64,000 bases of DNA from Prevotella sp. E15-22 (GTDB lineage Bacteria; Bacteroidota; Bacteroidia; Bacteroidales; Bacteroidaceae): NCBI RefSeq assembly GCF_023204875.1, contig NZ_CP096247.1:992001-1056000 (forward strand), read 5' to 3'. Each line of letters starts with the position of its first letter. The first letter of the stretch is position 1. A program made the translations under genes and the position numbers. The notes beneath the pieces were generated by a model. The model searched no databases. It saw only the letters and a program-made list of their open reading frames with translations, and was not told the DNA's origin. Positions 50,653 through 61,047 of this stretch are shown piece by piece.

Positions 50653-51564
50653 ATGGGTGAGAACTTGTTAATCTTAGGTAATGGATTTGATCTTGACCTG
50701 GGACTTCATACTCGGTATTCGGAATTCTGGGAAAGCGACAGATGGGATGAGGTGAAGGGAGAATGTCCTGAGCCGTATCTTATCAATTCTCTGGAGAAGT
50801 ATCGCGTTACTCATAACTGGTTTGATTTAGAGTCGGGTCTGCTTGAGGGTGCTAAAAACTTGAAGGGTAGGATAAGGAGAACTTCCGATGTTTCTGAATA
50901 TTACGACTCTTTTCAGATTCTGATTCAGGAACTGAGGGCGTATATTAAACAGCAGCAGGAGAGTTTCACTCCGACGAAGAACAGTGTGGCAGAGCGGCTG
51001 CTGAAGGTGATTGACTCTAGGCAGGTGTTTAAATGTATCTATACGTTTAACTATACTGACATCGCGAAAATGAGTCAGCGTTTCCATGTGTCTAAGTTGC
51101 CTCTTGTTCAATATGTTCATGGCTCGTTAGCCCCGAATGAGCAGATAATCTTGGGAATAGAGATGGAGGATTTTTCTTCAATCCCTCCGCAGTTGACTTT
51201 CTTGATAAAGTCTAATAGTCCGTATTATCGCTATACAAATTTGTTGAGGGATCTGAATATGGCTGACCATGTGGTTTTCTTTGGTCATTCTATTAACGGT
51301 ATGGACTTCCCGTATTTCAAGGATTATTTCTTGCAATTGGTGGAAATGCGAATTCCTCAGGAGGAGAAGCGACATATTACAATCATTACGTACGATGAGC
51401 GGTCTGCCATGCAGATTAAGGATAATTTCCGTGCGAATGGTATAGATGTAAGAAGTCTCTTCAATAAGGTTGCTCTGGAGTTTATCATGACGAAGGGGGT
51501 ATATGAGAAGAATCCCATGGAATGTGATAAACTTGATAGGCTGATTGGGGATTTGAAGTCGTAG
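50653..51564 (+). CDS. AbiH family protein
   Basis: The 303-residue protein (ATG 50653) starts NLLILGNGFDLDLGLHTRYSEF, the AbiH hallmark, and later shows 'FNYTD', 'YVHGSL' and 'VVFFGHSINGMDFPYF', as in the AbiH/bacteriophage abortive infection family. The protein is thought to act in phage abortive infection; mechanism unclear. ATG 50641 would add four residues and overlap the DUF2158 stop. It is followed by a strong terminator. Confidence 0.9.
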   Translation: MGENLLILGNGFDLDLGLHTRYSEFWESDRWDEVKGECPEPYLINSLEKYRVTHNWFDLESGLLEGAKNLKGRIRRTSDVSEYYDSFQILIQELRAYIKQQQESFTPTKNSVAERLLKVIDSRQVFKCIYTFNYTDIAKMSQRFHVSKLPLVQYVHGSLAPNEQIILGIEMEDFSSIPPQLTFLIKSNSPYYRYTNLLRDLNMADHVVFFGHSINGMDFPYFKDYFLQLVEMRIPQEEKRHITIITYDERSAMQIKDNFRANGIDVRSLFNKVALEFIMTKGVYEKNPMECDKLDRLIGDLKS

Positions 51565-51651
51565 GGATAGATTAACTGATGGCAAAGCTTGGATGAGAAA
51601 TGTCATTGAATCTCTCTGATTTGATTTAGATAAGTATATCGTGTGAAAAAC

Positions 51652-51693
51652 AAAGGGCTTTCGTACAAGGATGTGCGAAGGCCCTTTATTGTT
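51652..51693 (+). terminator. Intrinsic terminator after abiH
   Basis: AAAGGGCTTTCGTACA pairs with TGTGCGAAGGCCCTTT, followed by ATTGTTTT. Confidence 0.8.
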
Positions 51694-51774
51694 TTCAAAG
51701 GGTGGGGTGGCATAACTACATAAAATTAATTTAAAAAATTTCACTGTTTGCTTGCTTTGTTCGAAGGAAATCTG

Positions 51775-51782
51775 TATATTTG
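51775..51782 (+). promoter_or_regulatory. -7 box of the eight-gene operon
   Basis: TATATTTG with TTTG about 24 bp upstream. The leader to 52021 is about 240 bp long and includes a family A half repeat (51868-51896). Confidence 0.5.
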
Positions 51783-51867
51783 CAATCGTGAATTGTGAGA
51801 ATCATAAACTTTTGCCATAGACAAAAACTAAAATGATTCAAACATCATGATTCAATGCATCTATTCT

Positions 51868-51896
51868 GAACACGGATAGTTCGGATGGAACGGATG
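51868..51896. repeat. Family A repeat half copy
   Basis: GAACACGGATAGTTCGGATG then GAACGGATG, in the leader of the ATPase operon. Confidence 0.65.
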
Positions 51897-52020
51897 CGTC
51901 CTCAGGTGTCATCTCGACTGAAGTGGAGAGATCCCCTCGATAGGCTTGAAAGGATAGGGTAGGAAAGTGCACATGTCCCTTTGTTGGTAATAATGTAATT
52001 CAAAGAAATAATTATCTTAT

Positions 52021-54453
52021 ATGTTTAGAATTCTAGGTATAAAAATATTGGAAGGATGTTTTGAGAGTGTTCATAAAATCCTAAAGGTAGGCGTACCTTA
52101 CCTCCTCTTTGATTATTATGAGGAGGATAAGGACAATCCATATAACCTGATTTGCAAGAAACAAGAACGTGGCGCAGAATATAAACTTTACAGTGTTACA
52201 TGTGATAACGGGCATAAAATAGACATCACCGTAAGTGGAATTGTGGGTCAGAATGGAGATGGAAAAAGTACATTCGTGGAGGTGGTATTACGACTGTTGA
52301 ATAACTTTGCACACGCCTTTGGCTTCCTTACAGACCAAGAATCGCTACACTATAACATAGGCGTGGCTGGAATATTGTATTATGAATTGGATAATCATAT
52401 CTATGCGATTAGATGTGAAGGAGGAGATAAGGCTTTTGATACAAACGGGATTCCTAATATATCGTGCTATAAGGACGGTGTAATAATGGAGGGTATAGAT
52501 TTGAGAGAAGATGATATCACAAAGAAACAGAAACTGAAGGAGATGCACTTGGAGGAACTGTTTTATACCATGGTGATAAACTATTCGCTCTATGCCTATA
52601 ATTCGCTCACGATGATGAATGAAACGAAAGACGGCGGCAGTTGGATGGAGGAACTGTTCCATAAGAATGATTCATATCAAACACCAGTGGTACTGAACCC
52701 CATGCGTACTGACGGTAATATAGATGTGAATAGGGAGGATCATTTGTCGTACCAACGGCTGTTGAGTTTGTATACCGTGGGGGGTGAAAACAACATTGAA
52801 AGGAAAATAAAGGAGCACGAAGAGGCCATTGGATATGCTTTTTATCAGGAGAAAGAATCGAAGTTCGTAGATAAAACGATTGAGGCTTACTTTATAGAAT
52901 ACCATAGGGAGGATTTTGAGTGGCAGAATGTAGATGTGTACTTTGTACCATTAATTCATGCAGAGGATAAATATAGCGAAGAAAAGAATAACCTCAGCAA
53001 GCACTTCCTGGAATTCTGGAAGGAGTTTGATGAGTTGTATAAGCAGTATAATAAGCTATGGGATCTAGCTGGAAACGTTCTTTCTAGTGAGAGGATGGGC
53101 AGAAGCGGTGAGTCTGATTTCAATAAATATGTGACGAAGTTGTTTGGCTACATGGAACAGCACCATGCCGATGCAATAAAGCCTTACAAGGATAGTAAAG
53201 AAAAGTTTTTGCAAAGCGAACCATTCAGAAACATGAACTATGCCGAATTTTATAGGCTAGTAAGGGTGATTGAGTTGTGGGAAATGCTGCGCAAAGAATG
53301 CAAAGAGATAGATTGTAACCTAAATGATGCTATAGAAAAGAGAAAACAGCCACTATATGCGGCCAAGTTGTATGTGCTGTATAAGGTGATGGAAATTATG
53401 AATACCTATACCCCCTATAGGGATCATAGCTACATTGAAGATAGAACTTTCGAGATGTTGGTTAACCCCATTTCAAAGAATATTGGCTTTAAGAGAATGA
53501 GAAGTGACTTGCATGAAATTCTGGAAAAAGACGACTATACTACATTAAAGCTGAGACAGTCACTGAATTACATCAAGAACTATAAAGACAATATCAAGTA
53601 CTACGGAGCAAAGCCTATAAAAGAAGTCCTGCCAGATTATAAAGAAAAGGTGGATGATACATACTATGTAACTTTTAGCGAATTAAAGAAGTTGCTGACA
53701 GGCATTGTAGGATATAAAGGCATTAATAATATCATCGGATTGTTGCCACCGCCAATCTTTATCGGGGATATTATTATTAAATATCAGGATGAAGAAGCAG
53801 TGAAATATCATGAAATGGCGTCGATGAGTTCTGGCGAAAGACAACGGCTGAACTCCGTCGGGTCGTTTAGTTATCATCTGCGCAACCTTGATGCCAATCA
53901 GACGGACAATAGCAAGATACAATATAAAAATGTGTTTGTGGTATTTGAGGAGGTGGAACTATATTTCCACCCAGAATATCAGAAGGGTTATATTAACAGG
54001 TTGTTGCATCAGATTAAACAGTCGAACTTGGAGAATGTGAAAAGTATTTTCCTTCTGTTTGTGACCCATTCGCCATTTATACTTAGTGATGTGATAAAGA
54101 ACAATGTTCTGTATTTAAAAGATGGAAAAGATGCAAGAGCGGAAATGAAAGTGCAGACGTTTGCATCGAATATCAATGAGTTACTTGCAGAGAGCTTTTT
54201 TCTGAAAGGAGGGTTTGCTGGGGAGTTTGCCAGTGAGGTGATTAATGATTTGGTTCAATATCTCTTAGACAAACAAAGCAAACGCCAGTGGAACATGAAA
54301 TCGGCAGACCAGCTGATAGAACTGGTAGGTGATGATGTCGTGAAAATGCAATTACGCAGATTGTTCGTACAAAAATACGGAAAGGATAGTTTGGGCTATA
54401 AGGCTTGGCTGAAGAAAGAATATGAAAGGTTGGGACTGGACAAGGAAAACTGA
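52021..54453 (+). CDS. RecF/SMC-like ATPase, gene 1 of the eight-gene operon
   Basis: The 810-residue protein has Walker A GQNGDGKST at residues 76 to 84, an ABC signature-like MSSGERQRL at about 602, Walker B VVFEEVELYFHPE at about 641 and a switch His in VTHSPFILSD at about 681. The middle (about 250 to 560) is long and helical, like a coiled-coil insertion. Such ATPases pair with HNH or TOPRIM nucleases in defence systems (for example PtuA of Septu), but this one is larger than PtuA. It overlaps the HNH gene by one base (TGATG). Confidence 0.88.
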   Translation: MFRILGIKILEGCFESVHKILKVGVPYLLFDYYEEDKDNPYNLICKKQERGAEYKLYSVTCDNGHKIDITVSGIVGQNGDGKSTFVEVVLRLLNNFAHAFGFLTDQESLHYNIGVAGILYYELDNHIYAIRCEGGDKAFDTNGIPNISCYKDGVIMEGIDLREDDITKKQKLKEMHLEELFYTMVINYSLYAYNSLTMMNETKDGGSWMEELFHKNDSYQTPVVLNPMRTDGNIDVNREDHLSYQRLLSLYTVGGENNIERKIKEHEEAIGYAFYQEKESKFVDKTIEAYFIEYHREDFEWQNVDVYFVPLIHAEDKYSEEKNNLSKHFLEFWKEFDELYKQYNKLWDLAGNVLSSERMGRSGESDFNKYVTKLFGYMEQHHADAIKPYKDSKEKFLQSEPFRNMNYAEFYRLVRVIELWEMLRKECKEIDCNLNDAIEKRKQPLYAAKLYVLYKVMEIMNTYTPYRDHSYIEDRTFEMLVNPISKNIGFKRMRSDLHEILEKDDYTTLKLRQSLNYIKNYKDNIKYYGAKPIKEVLPDYKEKVDDTYYVTFSELKKLLTGIVGYKGINNIIGLLPPPIFIGDIIIKYQDEEAVKYHEMASMSSGERQRLNSVGSFSYHLRNLDANQTDNSKIQYKNVFVVFEEVELYFHPEYQKGYINRLLHQIKQSNLENVKSIFLLFVTHSPFILSDVIKNNVLYLKDGKDARAEMKVQTFASNINELLAESFFLKGGFAGEFASEVINDLVQYLLDKQSKRQWNMKSADQLIELVGDDVVKMQLRRLFVQKYGKDSLGYKAWLKKEYERLGLDKEN

Positions 54454-55571
54454 TGAGGAGAATACTGATTGATAAAAGAATAAAAGACATGGCTGCCGAC
54501 TACGTGAAAGATATACAAACCGTAGTGGGAGATGTTGAGGCTTGTTTGCGGAACTTGACTGAAGAGCTAAAAAAGCAAACAACTAAGATTTATGTCTGTA
54601 CAGCTGACAATGTGAATCGTTATAAGGGTGATGAATACCAAAGTGTATCGAAGTATGTTGGCAAGATAGCTGGCCACTATGATGAAATCAACAATCTATT
54701 GCCATCGCAATATGATGGTGTGATGAGCGAGATTGATGGAGAGTTGGGAACAATAAAGGTAGATGAAGTATTAGTAAAACTGAGAGGAAAGAAAAAGCAA
54801 CCATTATATGAATTGATAGTAGATATAATGGGATATAACAAGGTTAGAAAAGAAGTACTGCCCCAATATGTTAATAAATTGGAGATAAAGACTTGTGTTT
54901 ATTGCAACGCCCAGTTTGCGATTACGACGCTCATAGAAGATGTACGTGAGAAGATAATGTTAGGCAAACCTGGACGTCCGAAGAAAGCAATAGTTATCCC
55001 CCGCCTAGGTGGTTATTATGAGATGGACCATAATAAACCAAAGTCGAAATATCCCTATCTATGTACAAATTTCTATAATCTGCAACCATGTTGCAGTTCG
55101 TGCAATAAGCGTAAGTTGACGCGAGATTTGCCTTTTTCTATCTATTATGAGGAGGGTGATCCAGATCCTGCACCGCTACGTTTTGCCATCAGTCCGCAAG
55201 ACGTGATAGACTTCCATACCAAAGGAAAGTGTAAGGGAATAAAGCCATACCTGTGTGATGAGGCTAATCCTACCAAACGTGTAAGGGCAAGAAAAAACGG
55301 AACATTGGCAGAACGCTTCAATTACATCTTTGATATAGACAAAATATACGCAGAGCATGAGGATGAGGTGGAGGAACTGCTTTGGCGGAACAGAATTTAT
55401 ACACATGGAATAGTAAGTGCTACCAGTAGCCAATTTAAGGATTTGCAGATAGAGGACTTTGACTTTGGAAGGTATATTCTTGGTACATATCCAAACAGGG
55501 AAGATGCTTTAAAGCGCCCTCTTACGGCGATGAAACAAGATATTTGGAAACAGGTAAAAAAGGATGAGTAA
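54453..55571 (+). CDS. HNH endonuclease, gene 2 of the operon
   Basis: The 372-residue protein has CVYC (148 to 151), 'YYEMDHNKPKSKYPYL' (Asp192-His193), and CCSSCNKRK (about 214 to 221), so a C-x2-C / DH / C-x2-C-N HNH core. This resembles PtuB-type nucleases that work with a RecF-like ATPase. The N-terminal about 130 residues are helical and unassigned. It overlaps the next gene by 8 bp. Confidence 0.85.
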   Translation: MRRILIDKRIKDMAADYVKDIQTVVGDVEACLRNLTEELKKQTTKIYVCTADNVNRYKGDEYQSVSKYVGKIAGHYDEINNLLPSQYDGVMSEIDGELGTIKVDEVLVKLRGKKKQPLYELIVDIMGYNKVRKEVLPQYVNKLEIKTCVYCNAQFAITTLIEDVREKIMLGKPGRPKKAIVIPRLGGYYEMDHNKPKSKYPYLCTNFYNLQPCCSSCNKRKLTRDLPFSIYYEEGDPDPAPLRFAISPQDVIDFHTKGKCKGIKPYLCDEANPTKRVRARKNGTLAERFNYIFDIDKIYAEHEDEVEELLWRNRIYTHGIVSATSSQFKDLQIEDFDFGRYILGTYPNREDALKRPLTAMKQDIWKQVKKDE

Positions 55572-57030
55572 ATACCGTAGAACTATAGTGACACTTGATG
55601 ACACGCAGACGAAAAAAGACTATATGTTGTTTTGTGTGTTTGAGAAGTTGTGGCCAGATATGGTTACACCATCACCGCTGCATATGCATCCCAAAGGAAA
55701 AGACTTTAACAACGATGGCAGGTTTGATATTTGTGTGCATGTTGATGAGGTAGATATAACTGCAAACGTAGAGGACGACCCATTGCCACACGTGGTGTTG
55801 CAAGGCAAAGTGGAAATGCTATGGGGAGATATGCGGAGAGATCCTGATCCTGGCAATCATGGATTCATGCTGAAAAAAGGAAACTTTGACATAGATTCTG
55901 TGACCGACATGCTGCCAGAGTCACAATCTGTGCAACAAACATGGGCTTGGTTTGATTTGCAGAGACAGATGTACAATTTCTTGGGAACGCACAATATCAA
56001 CCTTAACAAAGTAGGTTCTTTTACAAAGAAGCATCTTGGTATCAACCTTGCTGACAATCCTCTACATATAGGTTGTATCTATGTGGTACATTATAGCCCT
56101 ATTAAAGCTGTGCATGTAGAGACGGTGCCAATGATGCCTGCAGTGAGGTGTGAAATAGACTGGCGGGTAGATGCGACCAAAGAAGATGTGTATGTGAAAG
56201 TGACGGAAAAAGTGACTGATAAGCAAAGTACCCCCAATGTTTTTACCCAGCAAGTGACAAAAGGACAGACGTTTGCTTTAGTCCAAATGGGGAGTAGGCC
56301 AAGAAGGATAGACCTTGATGTGGAAAATGGAGCAGGTGAGGTATACTTCTTCCTGAGGAGTATAGTGTTCTTTGGTTCTACTGTGTCGTTTTATTCAAAC
56401 CAACGCCAAAAGAAACAACCATCGCCGTTACCAGTCAAGACCGTGGGATTGGAACACTATCTGAGAGCGGCAATACTTGAAAAAGAGGCAAAGATAAAAC
56501 GGTCGAGGATGGAGTTCGTGTATTTTGACGGAGATCCAACCAAGAAGGCTGAGAACAAGAATGAAGCCAAAGATTGTGTGGAAAAGATGCTGGGAAGGGC
56601 GAAAAAGCACCTGTTGATAGCAGACCCATACTTTGCAATAGACCAGTTTAATGAATATATCATGCCATTGGCAAACGAAAAAGACCTTGAGATAACTATC
56701 GTGAACTGCAAAGAACAATTGGAGGATGTTGCGCATGGCCTGCAAAAAAAGTTTCAAGATATAGAGAGTGATCTGAAGGCTTTAGTAGTAAGTTTTAACG
56801 CAAATGTGAATGGGAATAATGTTGATATTTATTGCGTTACAGGACAAGGACGTCTGCATGACAGATTTGTGCTGACTGAAGAAGAAGGGTGGCAGATAGG
56901 TTCCTCATTAAGTGAGTTCGGTACGAGAGCTTGTTGCATCATCAAACTCTTTGATAGTGCCCATATGGAATTAGAGAATTTACTACGTGGGTGGTGTGAC
57001 GACAGGAGTGTTTCATACAAAATTGAGTAA
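55564..57030 (+). CDS. PLD-like protein, gene 3 of the operon
   Basis: The 488-residue protein has a beta-rich N-terminal about 300 residues without a family I can name. The C-terminal part resembles phospholipase D/nuclease domains: 'KHLLIADPYFAIDQFNEYI', then 'RLHDRFVL' (His432, Arg434) and 'GSSLSEFG'. Only one H-x-R/K-like motif is seen, so it would act as a dimer or be inactive. It overlaps the HNH gene and has a 5-bp gap to the next, so it is part of the same operon. Confidence 0.7.
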   Translation: MSKYRRTIVTLDDTQTKKDYMLFCVFEKLWPDMVTPSPLHMHPKGKDFNNDGRFDICVHVDEVDITANVEDDPLPHVVLQGKVEMLWGDMRRDPDPGNHGFMLKKGNFDIDSVTDMLPESQSVQQTWAWFDLQRQMYNFLGTHNINLNKVGSFTKKHLGINLADNPLHIGCIYVVHYSPIKAVHVETVPMMPAVRCEIDWRVDATKEDVYVKVTEKVTDKQSTPNVFTQQVTKGQTFALVQMGSRPRRIDLDVENGAGEVYFFLRSIVFFGSTVSFYSNQRQKKQPSPLPVKTVGLEHYLRAAILEKEAKIKRSRMEFVYFDGDPTKKAENKNEAKDCVEKMLGRAKKHLLIADPYFAIDQFNEYIMPLANEKDLEITIVNCKEQLEDVAHGLQKKFQDIESDLKALVVSFNANVNGNNVDIYCVTGQGRLHDRFVLTEEEGWQIGSSLSEFGTRACCIIKLFDSAHMELENLLRGWCDDRSVSYKIE

Positions 57031-57035
57031 ATGGA

Positions 57036-58607
57036 ATGGAAAGGAAAGATTTGTTTATAAATAATGACCTCTCCATGATGTTGTCGAGAGAACTGGCTTC
57101 TGCACAAGAAATAGATTTAGAATGGGCAAAAGAGCAGGAGAGGATACGTAAAGAGGCGGAGGTAGTGGCTGAAAATCCGGCAGCAACTATCGATGCCAAA
57201 GTGATAATGGTCAAATGCATTAGCTATGCAGGGACTGACGAACACTATTTGAAGTTATTTACGGAGGGGAGTGATGAGGAACAAGTGACGGAGTTGAGAA
57301 GTTTGGAATACGTAGCATCATTGACACTACTGCCTGCTGCTATTCTTGTAGCTAGCCATAATCTGATAGAGAAAGAATACTATGCTAAATGGACGGAGAT
57401 ACTGTTTAACCTTCGTTACGTACCTTTGCAGAAAGCTTTTTGTTATTGCTTAAAAAGCCATCGTGATTTTTGCAATGTACTGAAGACGATAGACGTTAGA
57501 CGACTGGATTATCCGCATACGTTCGTGCTGTCGCTTTTGGATCATTGGTTTGAATGGCTTACGAGGGCATGCGGACATCTGATAAGTTATGATGATGAGC
57601 GTGGAAATTATGATAAGAATCCTAAGGCACAGGAACTGAAAAAGGAAGGCCAAACAGTAAGAGGAGAATGGGAGAAAGAACTGCCTGTGATGATTCATGA
57701 AATCATGGATTGTTTTGCACTGCATTTGCAACCTGAAAAAATTCTAGCATGGGCAACCAATGAGCCGCTAAGAGATGACACCTTGAGTAATCCGTATAGC
57801 GCGAGTTATAATCGCTGCATATATCAGATATGGGATGACTTGTCGAAAGTTGTTCAGTTAAAATCAATACCAGAAAAGGATTTGAATCTGAATATGCTAT
57901 TGCTGATGGCAAATAAGGCAGTGGAAGATCATGATGAGGCTTATGGAAAAGAAGTATATGAGAAACTGAAGGGGTGCTTGATGAAAGAGAACTTTTCCAA
58001 TATGGAAAAGAAATCAAAAGTTGAAGAGAAACGACAGCGAACAATTGCGAAGCTGATGTCTTTAATTAGTCCAGATTTGGATTTTGGTGGATTTGTAAAT
58101 GGTGTTGCGACGCGGTTTCAGGGATGGAATTTGGACTACCAGCAGGTTTACGCAGAAGCAAGACGGGAAGCGTATTTAATATGTTGCCTATTTAGGGTGT
58201 TTGAAATTCAGACAGTTGAGGATAGTAGCTTATTCCCGTTATGGAAAACCTTGGTGGATGTCTATTTGCATGAGTATCGGCGCTGCGATAACGAATATAT
58301 ACTAAGAGATGATTTTACTGTGCCGTTTAGAGTGGCTGTAGAGATGGCTGCGAAGCTAAAGGATGATGGTTGTCGGGACTATCTGCATGAGGTGATGCTG
58401 GATAATGTGCTGAGCATTGTAGCATTGTTGACGGTATTTTCGGAATGTAGTATGACGCTGGCTGATAATATTGTAAAATGGTTACTGCAGAGGATAGAAA
58501 CAGAGTGGCCATCGGCAAAGATGTTGATGGAAGTAAGAGGACAGCGGATGTTGGAAGAGAGAATTGAGGATTTGATTGGGCAGTTGAAGAAAGGAGGAAA
58601 GGAATAA
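57036..58607 (+). CDS. Helical hypothetical protein, gene 4 of the operon
   Basis: The 523-residue protein is almost wholly alpha-helical, with repeated Leu/Ala-rich helices that could form HEAT-like or TPR-like folds. No catalytic motif is visible. It is 5 bp after gene 3 and 2 bp before gene 5, so it is tightly in the operon. It may be a scaffold or sensor, but this is only inferred from shape. Confidence 0.8.
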   Translation: MERKDLFINNDLSMMLSRELASAQEIDLEWAKEQERIRKEAEVVAENPAATIDAKVIMVKCISYAGTDEHYLKLFTEGSDEEQVTELRSLEYVASLTLLPAAILVASHNLIEKEYYAKWTEILFNLRYVPLQKAFCYCLKSHRDFCNVLKTIDVRRLDYPHTFVLSLLDHWFEWLTRACGHLISYDDERGNYDKNPKAQELKKEGQTVRGEWEKELPVMIHEIMDCFALHLQPEKILAWATNEPLRDDTLSNPYSASYNRCIYQIWDDLSKVVQLKSIPEKDLNLNMLLLMANKAVEDHDEAYGKEVYEKLKGCLMKENFSNMEKKSKVEEKRQRTIAKLMSLISPDLDFGGFVNGVATRFQGWNLDYQQVYAEARREAYLICCLFRVFEIQTVEDSSLFPLWKTLVDVYLHEYRRCDNEYILRDDFTVPFRVAVEMAAKLKDDGCRDYLHEVMLDNVLSIVALLTVFSECSMTLADNIVKWLLQRIETEWPSAKMLMEVRGQRMLEERIEDLIGQLKKGGKE

Positions 58608-58609
58608 TT

Positions 58610-59641
58610 ATGATAGCATATAAATATCGTTCAGGAAGAGGCCAAAAAGATGCCCAGGGAAATGATATCTTTGAAAGGGACATTAATATGTTGGCCAAAG
58701 ATACGATTTATGTTCCTACGGTTGCTCAGTTGAATGATCCAACGGAAGCACTCGTGGATGACAGAATCTTCGAGATGCAACTGGAGCTTTTCAAGAAACT
58801 GGGTGCGAAGGATAGTATCAATATGGTAAGGGAACGATATATTGAATTTTATGAAGGCATCATTCGGGACTCTGGTATATATTCCCTCAGCAAAAAAATA
58901 GATAATGAGTTGATGTGGGCTTATTATGCAAGCGGCCATAGCGGATACGCTATTATCTTTGACACCGATGTACTAGCTCGGTCGTTTGAAAATGGAAAAT
59001 GGGGAGGTATGTATGAGATAGATGTAAATTATTCAAAGAAACTTCCCAAATTTGATATTTCACGTTTACGCAGAGAGAATGATGTGACTGTGGCATTATC
59101 ATGTCTCGTTGGTAACAAGTCGGAGGCATGGGAGCATGAGAATGAACACCGATTGGTGTTTGATAAAGGTGGTAAGAGCCTGACGATTGACTATAGGGCT
59201 ATCAAGGGATTTGTGTTTGGCTGCAGAATGAAGGACGAGGATATAGACTATGTTATGAAGTTATTTTCGGGCCGGGATTTGGATTATTATAAGATAGTTC
59301 TGAAAGATAATACATACAAGTTGTTATTGCAGGAATTGAAAGACAGATATCCTGATGCAGATAAGTACTGCCCGAACAAAGTTGAATATGATATAGAAAA
59401 ACTCATTGAGTGGGACCGATATTCAGATGGTGTTGGGTATAAGTATCGCCCGTTTGTTGAAGCAGCCATGAGCGAGGTGAGCAAGGAACCGTTTCTTACA
59501 GGTATTTCTCATTTTGTTGTGACGGACGATGGAAAGTATCCGCATATCTTGATTTGGGCAAAGGTAGATCAAGATGGCTATGTGCGTCCAATGAAGTCGT
59601 TTGAGTATGACATAATTAATGGAAAATTGGTTAGAAAATAA
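58610..59641 (+). CDS. DUF2971 family protein, gene 5 of the operon
   Basis: The 343-residue protein begins with 'AYKYRSGRG' and 'LNDPTEALVD', then 'SLSKKIDNELMWAYYASGHSGYAIIFD' (key MWAYYASGHSGYAI), 'CLVGNKSEAWEHENEHRLVF', the DUF2971 pattern (L-x-D-P-x-E; S-x-W-x-H/Y; W-x-x-E-x-E-R). The C-terminal third is extra. The biochemical role of DUF2971 is not certain; an ADP-ribosyltransferase-like fold has been suggested by pattern. It lies 2 bp after gene 4. Confidence 0.8.
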   Translation: MIAYKYRSGRGQKDAQGNDIFERDINMLAKDTIYVPTVAQLNDPTEALVDDRIFEMQLELFKKLGAKDSINMVRERYIEFYEGIIRDSGIYSLSKKIDNELMWAYYASGHSGYAIIFDTDVLARSFENGKWGGMYEIDVNYSKKLPKFDISRLRRENDVTVALSCLVGNKSEAWEHENEHRLVFDKGGKSLTIDYRAIKGFVFGCRMKDEDIDYVMKLFSGRDLDYYKIVLKDNTYKLLLQELKDRYPDADKYCPNKVEYDIEKLIEWDRYSDGVGYKYRPFVEAAMSEVSKEPFLTGISHFVVTDDGKYPHILIWAKVDQDGYVRPMKSFEYDIINGKLVRK

Positions 59642-59700
59642 TAGTGTTGGAGAATAAAAAAAGGTCGGCAATGCTATTTCGGCATAAGGGACAATAATAA

Positions 59701-60999
59701 ATGAGAGAAATGGAGAAATGGACTAATTCAAAGGGGAATGTTTGTTTCCGATTCCCAATGCGTAAAACATTCGAACGGCCGTGGATAATAATAACAGCGG
59801 TAGTTCTTGCTGCTGCAACATGCAGTGTGGAGTTTTTCGTATGGGACAGTTATAGGTTGCTGGCCCCAGTATCCTTTGTCCTTTTTGTCTTCTTCTTGTG
59901 GTGGACAGATATTCCGACGCGGGGCAATGAAGCAGTTATTTCTAATGTGGTTCATGAAATAATGGACAATGTGGTAAATGAAGATGCAAGGGCAGCAGGT
60001 TCGAAGGTGGTTAAAAGCTTAGTGAATCATGATAGCAAAGGAACTTATGGAATAGTCGAGGCTAGTTGCTTTCTGGTATTATTGGATAACGAGAAGGTCT
60101 GGGAATACCCATTGATTTATCATAAGTCTAAGAAAAGAGGGGCCTATTTTGAGTGCGAAAGGAATCATATTGTAAGTAAGAATCAAAAACATATACGAAG
60201 CATTAATCCAAAGAGGTGGAGACGTTTTATAGAGAGTCTCAAAATGTCTGAGAATGCGACCTTGTGGACTTTGCTGAGTACTATCGTTATCATTGGCGGA
60301 TTGTCTTTTGCTGGCTTCTGTTGGCTGATGGAAAGATATAAGTGGTGGCTGATTCTGTTTTTTATAGGCTATCTATGTATTTATTCTTTGTCTGAATGGT
60401 TATATTCTAAGTATCCAAATAAGTTGCTGAATGTCATTAGGTGGGTTGTGACGATACCATTTGCTGTCTTGTATATTATAATTCATGCAGGTTTACCTTT
60501 CATAACTATAGTAGGTACATATTTTTTTGTGGCATTATTTGCTTTTGGCTTACCGGCTATCATTTTGACAGCATTCTCGCATTTGGGGTGGTTGGATCTC
60601 AAACCCGAGACTATAGCATTTATTGTTTTTACAGTCGGATCTCTACTGTGTTCAAACTCATATAGGGCAACGAAGTGCATGATACGCTATTCTCCATTAC
60701 GTGACTGGGGCAATCATGAATATGAATCGTATAAAGAACGATTGGCTATCTATTTAATTCATCCGAGCAATGTGATATTTATTTTATACTTTGTGTATCT
60801 AGTTTTCCTAGCAGTGTCTGGATACCTTCAAATTGAAAAAGGAGTCTATCTTGTATCAGAAGGATTTGACTCTGCTATTTTAAAAGCATTTTTGGTGTTT
60901 ATTGCTTTCACCAACATGAAGGTTAAGGCAAAGGTCGCCGAAGTGGAGGCAAAGGAAGTGTTTAGAAAGACGATGGGGTTGTTTGTACATGATAAGTAA
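59701..60999 (+). CDS. Multispan membrane protein, gene 6 of the operon
   Basis: The 432-residue protein has about eight hydrophobic helices: two near residues 28 to 66, four to five between 185 and 320, and two near 355 to 400. A soluble loop of about 110 residues lies after the first pair. No family is recognised. A membrane protein in an ATPase-nuclease operon could be an effector that damages the membrane, but this is inference. The gap to gene 5 is 59 bp. Confidence 0.75.
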   Translation: MREMEKWTNSKGNVCFRFPMRKTFERPWIIITAVVLAAATCSVEFFVWDSYRLLAPVSFVLFVFFLWWTDIPTRGNEAVISNVVHEIMDNVVNEDARAAGSKVVKSLVNHDSKGTYGIVEASCFLVLLDNEKVWEYPLIYHKSKKRGAYFECERNHIVSKNQKHIRSINPKRWRRFIESLKMSENATLWTLLSTIVIIGGLSFAGFCWLMERYKWWLILFFIGYLCIYSLSEWLYSKYPNKLLNVIRWVVTIPFAVLYIIIHAGLPFITIVGTYFFVALFAFGLPAIILTAFSHLGWLDLKPETIAFIVFTVGSLLCSNSYRATKCMIRYSPLRDWGNHEYESYKERLAIYLIHPSNVIFILYFVYLVFLAVSGYLQIEKGVYLVSEGFDSAILKAFLVFIAFTNMKVKAKVAEVEAKEVFRKTMGLFVHDK

Positions 61000-61047
61000 G
61001 TCTAAAGTGAAAAGAATACTCTATAATATCGTGAAAGGGAAGAGAAA